From Haemophilus parainfluenzae (lineage in GTDB: Bacteria; Pseudomonadota; Gammaproteobacteria; Enterobacterales; Pasteurellaceae): a stretch of 64,000 nt of DNA. Below, in pieces: positions 9,602 through 16,947 of this stretch (the first letter of the stretch is position 1; every line of letters begins with the position of its first letter). The stretch covers positions 1,736,001 through 1,800,000 of the forward strand of contig NZ_CP063121.1 in the NCBI RefSeq assembly GCF_014931415.1, given 5' to 3'. The position numbers were made by a program, and so were the translations under genes. The notes beneath the pieces were generated by a model. That model was not told where the DNA came from and searched no databases. It saw nothing but the letters and a program-made list of their open reading frames with translations.

Positions 9602-11071
9602 ATGTTAAAAGGAACAATGAAATTAAGCGCATTAGTCTTATCATTATCAATGATGACGTCAGGTTGTGCATTAGCTGAATGGGCCAAAACAGTTGGACAG
9701 ACTCAACAAGCCGAAAATAAAGGCGTTGATATGTCTAAATTAAGTCCAGAAGAGCGAGCAAAACTTGAAGCTGAAATCAAAGAAGATCAAGCTCGTCTTG
9801 CCACTGAAAAGCAAGCGATGCTAGAGATGTCATTAACGCATGAAATTGGTGAGCAAAATCTACAGTTCAAACCAATTTTGGCTAAATTATATGCCGATAA
9901 TAAATATGACCTAATGTGGAAAGACAAGGCGGCTGAGAAACAATTCCTACGTGAATATGCAGCCATGGTGGCATCAGGCATTTCTAAACGTTCAGCTCAA
10001 TCGTTAGTCAATTTACATAACGCTGAAAAAACGGGTGGACTCACCTATGATGTATTATTAAGTGATGCTTTCCTTGATTACTTGTATTACAGCAAGAACG
10101 TAAATCAACAAGCACAACGTTGGTTATACGCAACGAATGCTTATAAACCAGAATTACCAAATCAAGAAATTATTGACCAATGGCAAAGTGCGGTTAAAAA
10201 CAATGCTGTTTCTGGTTTTATAAACGGATTATCTAACCATAATCGTTTATACCGTGAAACCGTACAAGCACTTCCATCGATGATTTCAGCTTCAGGTATT
10301 TCTGCAATGGGTAAAAAACTTGCTCTTAATGCACAACGTTTACGCGTTATTCCGGATTTTGAAAATGGAATCTTTGTTAATATTCCAAGCTATCAATTGA
10401 AATATTATCGTGATGGTAAAGTTCTTCTAGAATCACGCGTTATCGTGGGGAAAAATGAACGTCGTACACCGGTGATGTACAGCCGTTTGAGTAATGTAGT
10501 TGTTAATCCACCTTGGAATGCCCCAACACGTTTAATCAATGAAGATATTTTACCGAAATTAAAACGTGACCCTGGCTATGCGGCGGCACACAACTACTCT
10601 ATTTTGGATAGTAAAGGTAACACTATCGATCCTTACTCTATTAATTGGAGTAGTATTGGGGATAAATTCCCGTACCGTATCCGTCAAGCAGCTGGCGACA
10701 GTGCATTAGGTAACTATAAATTTAATATGCCAAGCTCTGATGCGATTTATCTTCACGATACACCAAATCATAGCTTATTCAGCAAAAAAGACCGTGCATT
10801 AAGCTCAGGTTGTGTGCGTGTAGAAAAATCCGATCAACTTGCCTCTATTCTGTTACAAGAAGCTGGTTGGTCAGAAGATAAAAAACGTAACGTTTTAGAA
10901 AGTAAGAAAACAACTTCTGCAAACATTCGTACAAATGATCCGGTATTCTTATATTATGTGACTGCATGGGTTGAAAACGGCCAAACACAAGTTTTACCGG
11001 ATATTTATAAATACGACGATGCCGCGACGTTTAATGGGATCGACTGGGCAGTTGTAAAAAAATATCTTTAA
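9602..11071 (+). CDS. ldtD: L,D-transpeptidase, YcbB/LdtD family
   Basis: This family forms 3-3 (meso-DAP to meso-DAP) crosslinks in peptidoglycan, an alternative to penicillin-binding-protein crosslinking. The YkuD catalytic motif is clear: IYLHDTPNH followed by SSGCVRVE, with Cys404 as nucleophile. The frame is open upstream to 9563, but that start lies inside the USS terminator; the ATG at 9602 has an AAAGGT box at spacing 6, and 9617 is a third option. The N-terminus then reads as a signal with a lipoprotein-like MTSGC, whose -3 residue is not ideal. At 489 residues it is shorter than E. coli LdtD (615). A mepK-like gene and ycbL follow, the same order as in E. coli. The family is sure, the exact orthologue name less so. 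Confidence 0.88.
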   Translation: MLKGTMKLSALVLSLSMMTSGCALAEWAKTVGQTQQAENKGVDMSKLSPEERAKLEAEIKEDQARLATEKQAMLEMSLTHEIGEQNLQFKPILAKLYADNKYDLMWKDKAAEKQFLREYAAMVASGISKRSAQSLVNLHNAEKTGGLTYDVLLSDAFLDYLYYSKNVNQQAQRWLYATNAYKPELPNQEIIDQWQSAVKNNAVSGFINGLSNHNRLYRETVQALPSMISASGISAMGKKLALNAQRLRVIPDFENGIFVNIPSYQLKYYRDGKVLLESRVIVGKNERRTPVMYSRLSNVVVNPPWNAPTRLINEDILPKLKRDPGYAAAHNYSILDSKGNTIDPYSINWSSIGDKFPYRIRQAAGDSALGNYKFNMPSSDAIYLHDTPNHSLFSKKDRALSSGCVRVEKSDQLASILLQEAGWSEDKKRNVLESKKTTSANIRTNDPVFLYYVTAWVENGQTQVLPDIYKYDDAATFNGIDWAVVKKYL

Positions 11072-11146
11072 ACAATGTTCGCGCTAGAACTTTTTAAAGA
11101 AAAAATTGTCTAGGGTGAGAGATGGGTAATAAAAGAGACTAAAAAA

Positions 11147-11707
11147 ATGGGTAACATTGACAAAAATCGTCGTAAATGGCTTTCATTAGGCGGCATCGTT
11201 TTGGGCGCCAGCATGATGCCGAGTACGGTGTTAGCGATGGTCTCTACTCCTAAACCTCGCATTCTTAGCTTCTATAATGTCAACACCAATGAACGATTAA
11301 GCGGTGAGTTCTCAGCAACAACTGGATTTAATCGTTCATTACTTGGTAAACTTGATTACTTCATGAGAGATCGCCGTACAGACCAAGTACGCCGAATGGA
11401 TCCAAATCTCTTCATGAAGTTTTATCATTTACAAAGTAATTTAGGTTTACGCACTGCGCAAATTGATGTGATTTGTGGCTATCGTAGTGCAGCGACAAAT
11501 GCCATGCGTCGTAGACAAAGTCGAGACGTAGCAAGCAACAGCTATCATATTAAAGGTCAAGCGATTGATTTTAAAATCCCTGGTGTACCTTTAGCAAGAT
11601 TACGCCAAGCGGCTGAAAATCTTGATAGCGGTGGTGTAGGATATTATCCGTATAGTAATTTTATTCACGTGGATACTGGCCCTGTAAGAACATGGCGTGG
11701 TGCATAA
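11147..11707 (+). CDS. mepK: Murein DD/LD-endopeptidase, MepK (YcbK) family
   Basis: This peptidase M15/DUF882 protein corresponds to E. coli YcbK (MepK), which cleaves meso-DAP to meso-DAP crosslinks in the periplasm. The N-terminus NRRKWLSLGGIVLGASMMPSTVLA is a twin-arginine signal peptide, so export is probably through Tat in folded, metal-loaded form. The M15 zinc ligands are visible: His134 and Asp141 in SYHIKGQAIDF, and His174 in FIHVDTG. At 186 residues the length is normal. It directly follows the L,D-transpeptidase, which makes the bonds this enzyme is expected to cut, so the pair likely balances 3-3 crosslinking. It ends at a compact USS hairpin terminator. Confidence 0.93.
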   Translation: MGNIDKNRRKWLSLGGIVLGASMMPSTVLAMVSTPKPRILSFYNVNTNERLSGEFSATTGFNRSLLGKLDYFMRDRRTDQVRRMDPNLFMKFYHLQSNLGLRTAQIDVICGYRSAATNAMRRRQSRDVASNSYHIKGQAIDFKIPGVPLARLRQAAENLDSGGVGYYPYSNFIHVDTGPVRTWRGA

Positions 11708-11725
11708 AAAACAGTTTAATTTTAG

Positions 11726-11749
11726 ACCGCACTTTAGTGCGGTTTTTTG
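11726..11749 (+). terminator. Compact USS hairpin terminator after mepK
   Basis: ACCGCAC-TTTA-GTGCGGT (11726-11743) is followed by six T residues. Here the two inverted uptake signals overlap almost completely, giving a textbook short intrinsic terminator. Confidence 0.9.
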
Positions 11750-11771
11750 TTATCAACGATAAGGAAAAAAG

Positions 11772-12401
11772 ATGAATATTGAAATTATTCCAGTTACAGC
11801 CTTTCAGCAAAATTGCTCTCTTATTTGGGATGATGAAAAAAATGCGGCAATTATCGATCCTGGTGGTAATGCGGAAAAGCTTATTCAACGCATTGAGGAA
11901 TTAGAATTAAACCTAAAAGCAGTCTTATTGACGCATGGTCATCTTGATCATGTAGGTGCGGCAGAAGCGATTCGCGATCATTTTAACATTGAAATTTGGG
12001 GCTCACAGGAAGAAGATCGTTTCCTTTTTGAAAGTCTACCACAACAAGCTCAGCAGTTTGGTTTACCTTATATTTCTGCGTTTACACCTGATCGCTGGTT
12101 TAATCAAGAAGGCGAAAAAATTCAAATTGGTACATTTACCTTTGAAATTCTTCATCTTCCTGGTCATACACCTGGCCACATTGGTTTTATTGAACATGAA
12201 AAAAATATTGCTTTTACTGGCGATGTCCTTTTCCAAAACAGTATTGGTCGTACAGACTTCCCTCGTGGGGATTTCGACACCTTGATCTCATCAATCAAGA
12301 ATAAATTATTTACATTAAATGATGATATGGTTGTCATTGCGGGACATGGTCCTTACACAACCATTGGACAAGAAAAACGAAACAATCCGTTTTTGAAGTA
12401 A
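11772..12401 (+). CDS. Metallo-beta-lactamase-fold hydrolase YcbL (glyoxalase II-like)
   Basis: This is a 209-residue binuclear-metal hydrolase of the glyoxalase II-like group. The metal-binding motif THGHLDH gives His55, His57, Asp59 and His60; later ligands are in LPGHTPGH and AGHGPYTTIGQE. It lacks the long C-terminal substrate domain of classical glyoxalase II, which fits the YcbL subgroup, for which activity on S-lactoylglutathione has been reported in Salmonella. The physiological substrate here is not certain. The ATG follows AAGGAAAAAAG. It is separated from mepK by a terminator, so the E. coli-like order ycbB-ycbK-ycbL is kept but not as one transcript. Family assignment is firm. Confidence 0.9.
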   Translation: MNIEIIPVTAFQQNCSLIWDDEKNAAIIDPGGNAEKLIQRIEELELNLKAVLLTHGHLDHVGAAEAIRDHFNIEIWGSQEEDRFLFESLPQQAQQFGLPYISAFTPDRWFNQEGEKIQIGTFTFEILHLPGHTPGHIGFIEHEKNIAFTGDVLFQNSIGRTDFPRGDFDTLISSIKNKLFTLNDDMVVIAGHGPYTTIGQEKRNNPFLK

Positions 12402-12418
12402 AGATCTAAATTTAGGGT

Positions 12419-12513
12419 AAAAAAAAGCTCCTAATTTCTTAGGAGCACCAAAAAGGAATTTATGAATAAAATCTCTAAAGTTTAGCTTTATCAAAGGAAT
12501 CTCGATAAAACGC
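12419..12513 (-). ncRNA. Candidate small RNA between ycbL and pepT (unnamed)
   Basis: This stretch has everything needed for an independent ~95-nt transcript on the minus strand: a consensus promoter just upstream (12519-12547), a 5' stem-loop (GC..TTTATC near 12513-12504 pairing with GATAAAGC, loop GAGATTCCTTT), an AU-rich linker, and an intrinsic terminator (GCTCCTA...TAGGAGC at 12446-12427, then a run of T). The sequence ATTCCTTT, complementary to ribosome-binding sites, occurs twice: in the 5' loop (about 12501-12494) and in the linker (about 12459-12452). I cannot match it to a named RNA. It could instead be the pepT 3' untranslated region, but the dedicated promoter argues against that alone. 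Confidence 0.6.
12427..12446 (-). terminator. Intrinsic terminator of the candidate small RNA and pepT
   Basis: A 7-bp perfect stem GCTCCTA/TAGGAGC with a 6-base loop. On the minus strand it is followed by eight T residues (complement of 12426-12419), so it is oriented to stop minus-strand transcription. Confidence 0.85.
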
Positions 12514-12518
12514 TAACG

Positions 12519-12581
12519 ATTATATTGACATATTCTGACAAATGCAAGCTTTTTCTTTACACTAATTTACAAATCTTTACA
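12519..12581 (-). promoter_or_regulatory. Promoter with three phased GTAAA boxes upstream of the candidate small RNA
   Basis: On the minus strand TTGCAT (12547-12542) and a perfect TATAAT (12524-12519) are separated by 17 bp, predicting a start at about 12513. Upstream, TGTAAA occurs three times at exact 10-bp steps (complements of TTTACA at 12556, 12566 and 12576), i.e. GTAAA-N5-GTAAA-N5-GTAAA, at about -43 to -68. GTAAA-N5-GTAAA is the known consensus of the envelope-stress regulator CpxR. The two distal copies overlap the last pepT codons and its stop, so part of the pattern could be chance. Confidence 0.55.
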
Positions 12582-13802
12582 GTTTGCTATTTTTATAACC
12601 ACTTCGACGGCTTTTTCCATCCCTTCAAGGGTCACTAATTCATGTTTGCTATGGAAATTATAGCCACCAGTAAAGATATTTGGACAAGCTAATCCTTTTT
12701 CTGCTAAAAATGCCCCATCGGTTCCACCCCGTATTGGTTTGTGATTTGGTGTAATACCACAAGCTTTCATTGCTGCATCAGCAAGTTTAATCGCCTGTGG
12801 AACATTTTTGACTGTGTCATACATATTTTTATAACTGTCTTCAATAACACATTCCACAGGGTTTTTTAGGCTTTTCTCTCTATTAAATTTTTCTACAAGT
12901 TGATAAATAAACGCTTTACGTTGATCAAAATTAGCTTGGTCAAAATCTCGAATCAGATAATGTAATTCAACTTTCTCAATATCCCCTTTAAAATCATCTA
13001 AATGGAAAAAACCTTCTTTTCCTGATGTTTTTTCGGGAACATCATCTTTTGGAAAACTTTGTTGAAACTCACAAGCTAACGTAAGCGCATTCACTAATTT
13101 ATTTTTCGCATACCCTGGATGAATCCCCCGGCCTTTAAAGGTGATTTTTGCCGTTGCCGCATTAAAATTCTCATACTCGAGCTCGCCCACTTCCCCACCA
13201 TCAATGGTATATGCCCAATCACAAGGGAAATCGTCTAATGGAAAATAATGCATTCCTAAGCCAATTTCTTCGTCAGGCGTAAATGCCACTCGAATATTGC
13301 AATGTGGGATATTTTCCTGTTGTAAGACAGAAAGTGCGGTCATAATTTCTGCGATTCCAGCTTTATTATCCGCACCAAGTAAAGTAGTTCCATCTGTCAC
13401 AATCAAGGTTTTACCAATAAGCTGATGTAAAAATGGATAATACACGGGACTAATAAACTCTTCCCCTAAACCTAATGCGATATCTCCCCCCCGATAGTTT
13501 TCGATCACTTCGGGTTGAACATTTTTACCGCTACATTGTGGTGAGGTATCTAAGTGGGAAATAAAACCTATGGTTTGTGTTAAATCAGGATGATTTGAGG
13601 GTAAATAAGCCGTGACGACGGCATGCTTAGTCACATTAACATCTTGTAAACCAAGTTCAATTAATTCTTGCTGCAAATGCAAAGCTAATTTCATTTGTCC
13701 TCGCGAACTGGGGGAATGTTTTGCAGACGATTTAGATTGCGTATCAAACGCGACATAAGTTAAAAATCGCTGCAATAATTCATTGTTATTATGTTCTTCC
13801 AT
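12567..13802 (-). CDS. pepT: Peptidase T (tripeptide aminopeptidase)
   Basis: PepT is a cytoplasmic zinc M20-family aminopeptidase that removes the N-terminal residue from tripeptides. The 411 residues include the first metal-binding motif GFISHLDTSPQ near residue 82, the bridging aspartate region GTTLLGADNKAG, the catalytic glutamates in FTPDEEIG, and RGGTDGAFLAEKG near the C-terminus. Length matches the family (408-412). The ATG follows AAAGGAG at good spacing. It is divergent from potABC. An FNR-like palindrome sits upstream at a position suited to activation, and pepT of Salmonella/E. coli is a known anaerobically induced FNR target. Confidence 0.96.
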   Translation of the reverse strand: MEEHNNNELLQRFLTYVAFDTQSKSSAKHSPSSRGQMKLALHLQQELIELGLQDVNVTKHAVVTAYLPSNHPDLTQTIGFISHLDTSPQCSGKNVQPEVIENYRGGDIALGLGEEFISPVYYPFLHQLIGKTLIVTDGTTLLGADNKAGIAEIMTALSVLQQENIPHCNIRVAFTPDEEIGLGMHYFPLDDFPCDWAYTIDGGEVGELEYENFNAATAKITFKGRGIHPGYAKNKLVNALTLACEFQQSFPKDDVPEKTSGKEGFFHLDDFKGDIEKVELHYLIRDFDQANFDQRKAFIYQLVEKFNREKSLKNPVECVIEDSYKNMYDTVKNVPQAIKLADAAMKACGITPNHKPIRGGTDGAFLAEKGLACPNIFTGGYNFHSKHELVTLEGMEKAVEVVIKIANCKDL

Positions 13803-13829
13803 TTTAAAATTCTCCTTTATATCGGCACT

Positions 13830-13871
13830 AGTCTAATCCCAAAATTCGTTACAGTTCTTGATATATAACAA
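13830..13871 (-). promoter_or_regulatory. FNR-like site and -10 box upstream of pepT
   Basis: TTGATATATAACAA (13858-13871) matches the FNR consensus TTGAT-N4-ATCAA with one changed base. On the minus strand a TAGACT -10 element (13835-13830) predicts a start near 13823, placing the palindrome centre at about -41.5, the standard class II activator position. This fits anaerobic induction of pepT known in enterics. Confidence 0.55.
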
Positions 13872-14004
13872 GAAAGTGGAGAGTTATAAGATTTTCTGAA
13901 AAAAGTGCGGTCAAATTTTCGATAAATTTTTTCCTAAAAACACGATTAAATCCTTTTCATCATTAACAATTCGCTATATCATATCTGTTCAATTTTATGT
14001 CGCC

Positions 14005-14024
14005 CCTGCATCATTTTTTGCAGG
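14005..14024 (+). promoter_or_regulatory. Hairpin in the potA leader
   Basis: CCTGCA (14005-14010) and TGCAGG (14019-14024) can form a 6-bp stem with an 8-base loop, followed by TTTATTTCT. It lies about 55 bases before the potA start. The same CCTGCA/TGCAGG stem recurs just before potD (16895-16910). Its function is unknown. Confidence 0.4.
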
Positions 14025-14080
14025 TTTATTTCTACTCAGTACCAATCAAATTGGTGAAATTAGGGAGAAAACCAAAGCTA

Positions 14081-15199
14081 GTGGAAAATCTGGTTCAAAA
14101 CAAGCCTATTATTGAGCTTCGTTCTATCAAAAAATCCTATGGTTCCAACACAATCATTAATGATTTCAATCTAACCATTAATAACGGTGAATTCGTCACA
14201 ATTCTTGGTCCTTCGGGCTGTGGTAAAACTACAGTTTTGCGTTTATTAGCAGGTTTAGAAGAATTAGATGAAGGTCATATTATTTTGGACGGTGAGGACA
14301 TTACCAATGTTCCGGCTGAAAAACGCCACATTAACACCGTATTCCAAAGTTATGCATTATTCCCGCATATGACTATTTTTGATAACGTGGCTTTTGGTTT
14401 GCGTATGCAAAAAGTGGCAGAAAGCGAGATTAAACCTCGTGTTCTGGATGCATTGCGTATGGTGCAATTAGAAGAAATGGCCGACCGTAAACCAGCTCAA
14501 CTTTCTGGTGGTCAGCAACAACGTATCGCGATTGCTCGTGCTGTTGTGAATAAGCCAAAAGTGTTGCTACTGGATGAATCTTTATCTGCGCTGGATTATA
14601 AGTTACGTAAACAAATGCAAAACGAACTTAAACAATTACAGCGTCAACTTGGCATTACCTTTATTTTCGTTACTCACGATCAGGAAGAAGCGATCACCAT
14701 GTCTGACCGTATCGTCTTATTGCGTAAAGGTAAAATTGCACAAGATGGTTCACCACGTGAAATCTATGAAGATCCAGCCAACTTATTCGTTGCTCGCTTC
14801 ATTGGTGAAATTAATGTATTTGATGCCACTGTGATTGAACGTAAATCTGACGATGAACTACTTGCTAACGTAGAAGGTCGTGTATGTGATATTCACACCA
14901 GTATCTCTGCTGAAAAAGGTCAAAAACTACAAGTGTTATTACGCCCAGAAGATATTGTGATTGAAGAGCTTGACGAAAATGAGCACTCAAATGCAATTAT
15001 TGGTCGTATTGTGGATCGTACCTATAAAGGGATGACACTTGAGTCTACAGTGGAATTTGATCACAACGGTAAACGCGTATTAGTGAGCGAATTCTTTAAC
15101 GAAGATGACCCACATATGGATCACAGCGTTGGTCAACGTGTAGGTATTACATGGCACGAAGGTTGGGAGGTTGTACTCAACGATGAAGATAATCAATAA
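14081..15199 (+). CDS. potA: Spermidine/putrescine ABC transporter, ATP-binding subunit
   Basis: PotA hydrolyses ATP to drive polyamine import through PotB/PotC. The frame is open from 13997, but the extra N-terminal 28 codons cross the leader hairpin and lack family character. The GTG at 14081 gives [21 protein letters not shown] and 372 residues, the usual length, with an AGGGAG box 13 bases upstream. Walker A is GPSGCGKT (about 43-50), the signature is LSGGQQQR, Walker B is [12 protein letters not shown] (the Ser is normal for PotA), the switch His is in FVTHDQEEA, and a C-terminal TOBE domain covers about 290-372. potB overlaps its end by 17 bp. Confidence 0.94.
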   Translation: MENLVQNKPIIELRSIKKSYGSNTIINDFNLTINNGEFVTILGPSGCGKTTVLRLLAGLEELDEGHIILDGEDITNVPAEKRHINTVFQSYALFPHMTIFDNVAFGLRMQKVAESEIKPRVLDALRMVQLEEMADRKPAQLSGGQQQRIAIARAVVNKPKVLLLDESLSALDYKLRKQMQNELKQLQRQLGITFIFVTHDQEEAITMSDRIVLLRKGKIAQDGSPREIYEDPANLFVARFIGEINVFDATVIERKSDDELLANVEGRVCDIHTSISAEKGQKLQVLLRPEDIVIEELDENEHSNAIIGRIVDRTYKGMTLESTVEFDHNGKRVLVSEFFNEDDPHMDHSVGQRVGITWHEGWEVVLNDEDNQ

Positions 15200-16043
15200 T
15201 AAATTCCAGAAAATTACTGTTGCAATTATCTTCAGTTGGTTAATCTTCTTTGTGCTAATTCCAAACTTATTAGTATTAACCGTAAGTTTTTTAACCCGAG
15301 ATGGTAGCGACTTTTATGCTTTGCCATTTACTTTAGATAACTACACTAACCTGTTTAATCCGCTTTATGCACAGGTAGTGTGGAACTCATTGTATATGTC
15401 TGGCATCGCAACGATTATTTGCTTACTCATTGGCTATCCGTTTGCCTTTATGGTCAGCAAAATTAATCCAAAATATCGTCCATTTTTATTATTCCTCGTG
15501 GTATTGCCATTCTGGACAAACTCACTGATTCGTATCTATGGAATGAAAGTCTTCCTTGGTGTAAAAGGTGTGTTAAATACCATGTTAATGGATATGGGCA
15601 TTTTGAGTGAGCCTATTCGTATTTTAAATACCGAAGTAGCTGTAATCATTGGTTTAGTGTATCTCCTTTTACCATTTATGATTCTACCGCTCTACTCTGC
15701 TATTGAAAAATTAGATGGACGCTTATTAGAAGCGGCAAGAGATTTAGGCGCGAATGCGGTTCAACGTTTCTTCCGTATTATTTTGCCATTAACCATGCCA
15801 GGTATCGTAGCGGGTTGTTTATTAGTATTACTACCTGCAATGGGTATGTTCTATGTAGCTGACTTACTTGGTGGTGCGAAAGTATTATTAGTCGGTAACG
15901 TGATTAAGAGTGAATTCTTAATTTCCCGTAACTGGCCATTCGGTTCAGCAATCAGTATCGGCTTAACCATCTTAATGGCATTATTGATTTTCGTTTACTA
16001 TCGTGCAAATAAATTGTTGAATAAGAAAGTGGAGTTAGAATAA
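15183..16043 (+). CDS. potB: Spermidine/putrescine ABC transporter permease PotB
   Basis: PotB is one of two inner-membrane permeases of the polyamine importer. The 286-residue protein has about six membrane helices and the cytoplasmic EAA loop [21 protein letters not shown] that docks onto PotA. The frame opens at a TTG at 15171, but the ATG at 15183 gives the family N-terminus ([13 protein letters not shown]) and a GGGAGG box 12 bases upstream. It starts inside the 3' end of potA and overlaps potC as TAATG, so potABC is a tightly coupled unit. Confidence 0.95.
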   Translation: MKIINNKFQKITVAIIFSWLIFFVLIPNLLVLTVSFLTRDGSDFYALPFTLDNYTNLFNPLYAQVVWNSLYMSGIATIICLLIGYPFAFMVSKINPKYRPFLLFLVVLPFWTNSLIRIYGMKVFLGVKGVLNTMLMDMGILSEPIRILNTEVAVIIGLVYLLLPFMILPLYSAIEKLDGRLLEAARDLGANAVQRFFRIILPLTMPGIVAGCLLVLLPAMGMFYVADLLGGAKVLLVGNVIKSEFLISRNWPFGSAISIGLTILMALLIFVYYRANKLLNKKVELE

Positions 16044-16813
16044 TGAGTCGTTTACTACGTAATATTTTTATGTTTGTGGTATACGCTTATTTGTATATCC
16101 CAATTATTATTTTGGTGACTAACTCCTTTAACGAAGACCGTTATGGTTTAAGTTGGAAAGGTTTTAGCTGGAACTGGTATGAACGTTTATTTAATAACGA
16201 TACCTTAATCCAAGCGGCGTTCCACTCTGTCACTATTGCTTTCTTTGCTGCAACGTTAGCGACTATTGTGGGTGGTTTAACCGCGATTGCACTTTATCGC
16301 TATCGTTTCCGTGGTAAACAAGCGGTAAGTGGTATGTTATTTATCGTCATGATGTCACCAGATATCGTAATGGCGGTTTCTCTACTTGCCTTATTTATGG
16401 TTGTAGGGATTTCACTTGGTTTCTGGTCATTATTATTGGCACACGTAACATTCTGTCTACCTTATGTTACCGTAACGATTTTCTCTCGCTTAAATGGCTT
16501 TGATGCAAGAATGCTTGAAGCGGCGAAAGATTTAGGTGCTAGCGAAGTCACTATTTTGCGTAAAATTATCCTACCACTTGCCTTACCTGCAGTGGTATCA
16601 GGTTGGTTATTAAGCTTTACTATTTCATTAGATGACGTTGTCGTATCGTCTTTCGTAAGTGGTGTAAGCTATGAAATCCTACCGTTGCGTATCTTCTCTC
16701 TTGTTAAAACAGGGGTAACACCAGAAGTGAACGCATTAGCAACGATTATGATCGTGCTTTCATTAGGATTAGTCATTTTAAGCCAATTAGTTACACGCAA
16801 AAATAATCATTAA
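16043..16813 (+). CDS. potC: Spermidine/putrescine ABC transporter permease PotC
   Basis: PotC is the second permease of the polyamine importer. The 256 residues carry about six membrane helices and the EAA loop EAAKDLGASEVTILRKIILPLALPA. Its ATG overlaps the potB stop (TAATG). After its stop comes a strong intrinsic terminator (16861-16890), so the binding-protein gene potD is separated from potABC by a termination signal. Confidence 0.96.
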   Translation: MSRLLRNIFMFVVYAYLYIPIIILVTNSFNEDRYGLSWKGFSWNWYERLFNNDTLIQAAFHSVTIAFFAATLATIVGGLTAIALYRYRFRGKQAVSGMLFIVMMSPDIVMAVSLLALFMVVGISLGFWSLLLAHVTFCLPYVTVTIFSRLNGFDARMLEAAKDLGASEVTILRKIILPLALPAVVSGWLLSFTISLDDVVVSSFVSGVSYEILPLRIFSLVKTGVTPEVNALATIMIVLSLGLVILSQLVTRKNNH

Positions 16814-16860
16814 ACATTGATATAAAAAGGTTTCACAAATCTTTTAAGATCAAATAAAAT

Positions 16861-16891
16861 ACGCCTTGACGCACAATCAAGGCGTTTTTTT
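16861..16891 (+). terminator. Intrinsic terminator between potC and potD
   Basis: ACGCCTTGA (16861-16869) pairs perfectly with TCAAGGCGT (16877-16885), with a 7-base loop and a run of T. It should stop or strongly reduce transcription from potABC before potD. Confidence 0.9.
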
Positions 16892-16893
16892 AT

Positions 16894-16918
16894 ACCTGCA
16901 TTAATGCAGGTGGTTTTT
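16894..16918 (+). promoter_or_regulatory. Second hairpin ahead of potD (attenuator-like)
   Basis: ACCTGCATTAATGCAGGT (16894-16911) is a perfect 18-base palindrome followed by GGTTTTTT, so it looks like a second, weaker terminator about 35 bases before the potD start. Its CCTGCA/TGCAGG arms repeat those of the hairpin before potA. Confidence 0.5.
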
Positions 16919-16947
16919 TACCCCTCTTTTACGGAGAACAAAGAAAA

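Noticed and set aside
12462..12485. A 7-codon plus-strand frame (MNKISKV) with an excellent AAGGA box at ideal spacing
   Set aside because: The ribosome-site-like AAAAAGGAATTT is the complement of the anti-Shine-Dalgarno tract of the candidate small RNA on the minus strand, which explains it better. No plus-strand promoter is visible.
13997..14080. Longer potA start at 13997
   Set aside because: The added 28 residues cross a leader hairpin and would make the protein longer than the 372-residue family length.
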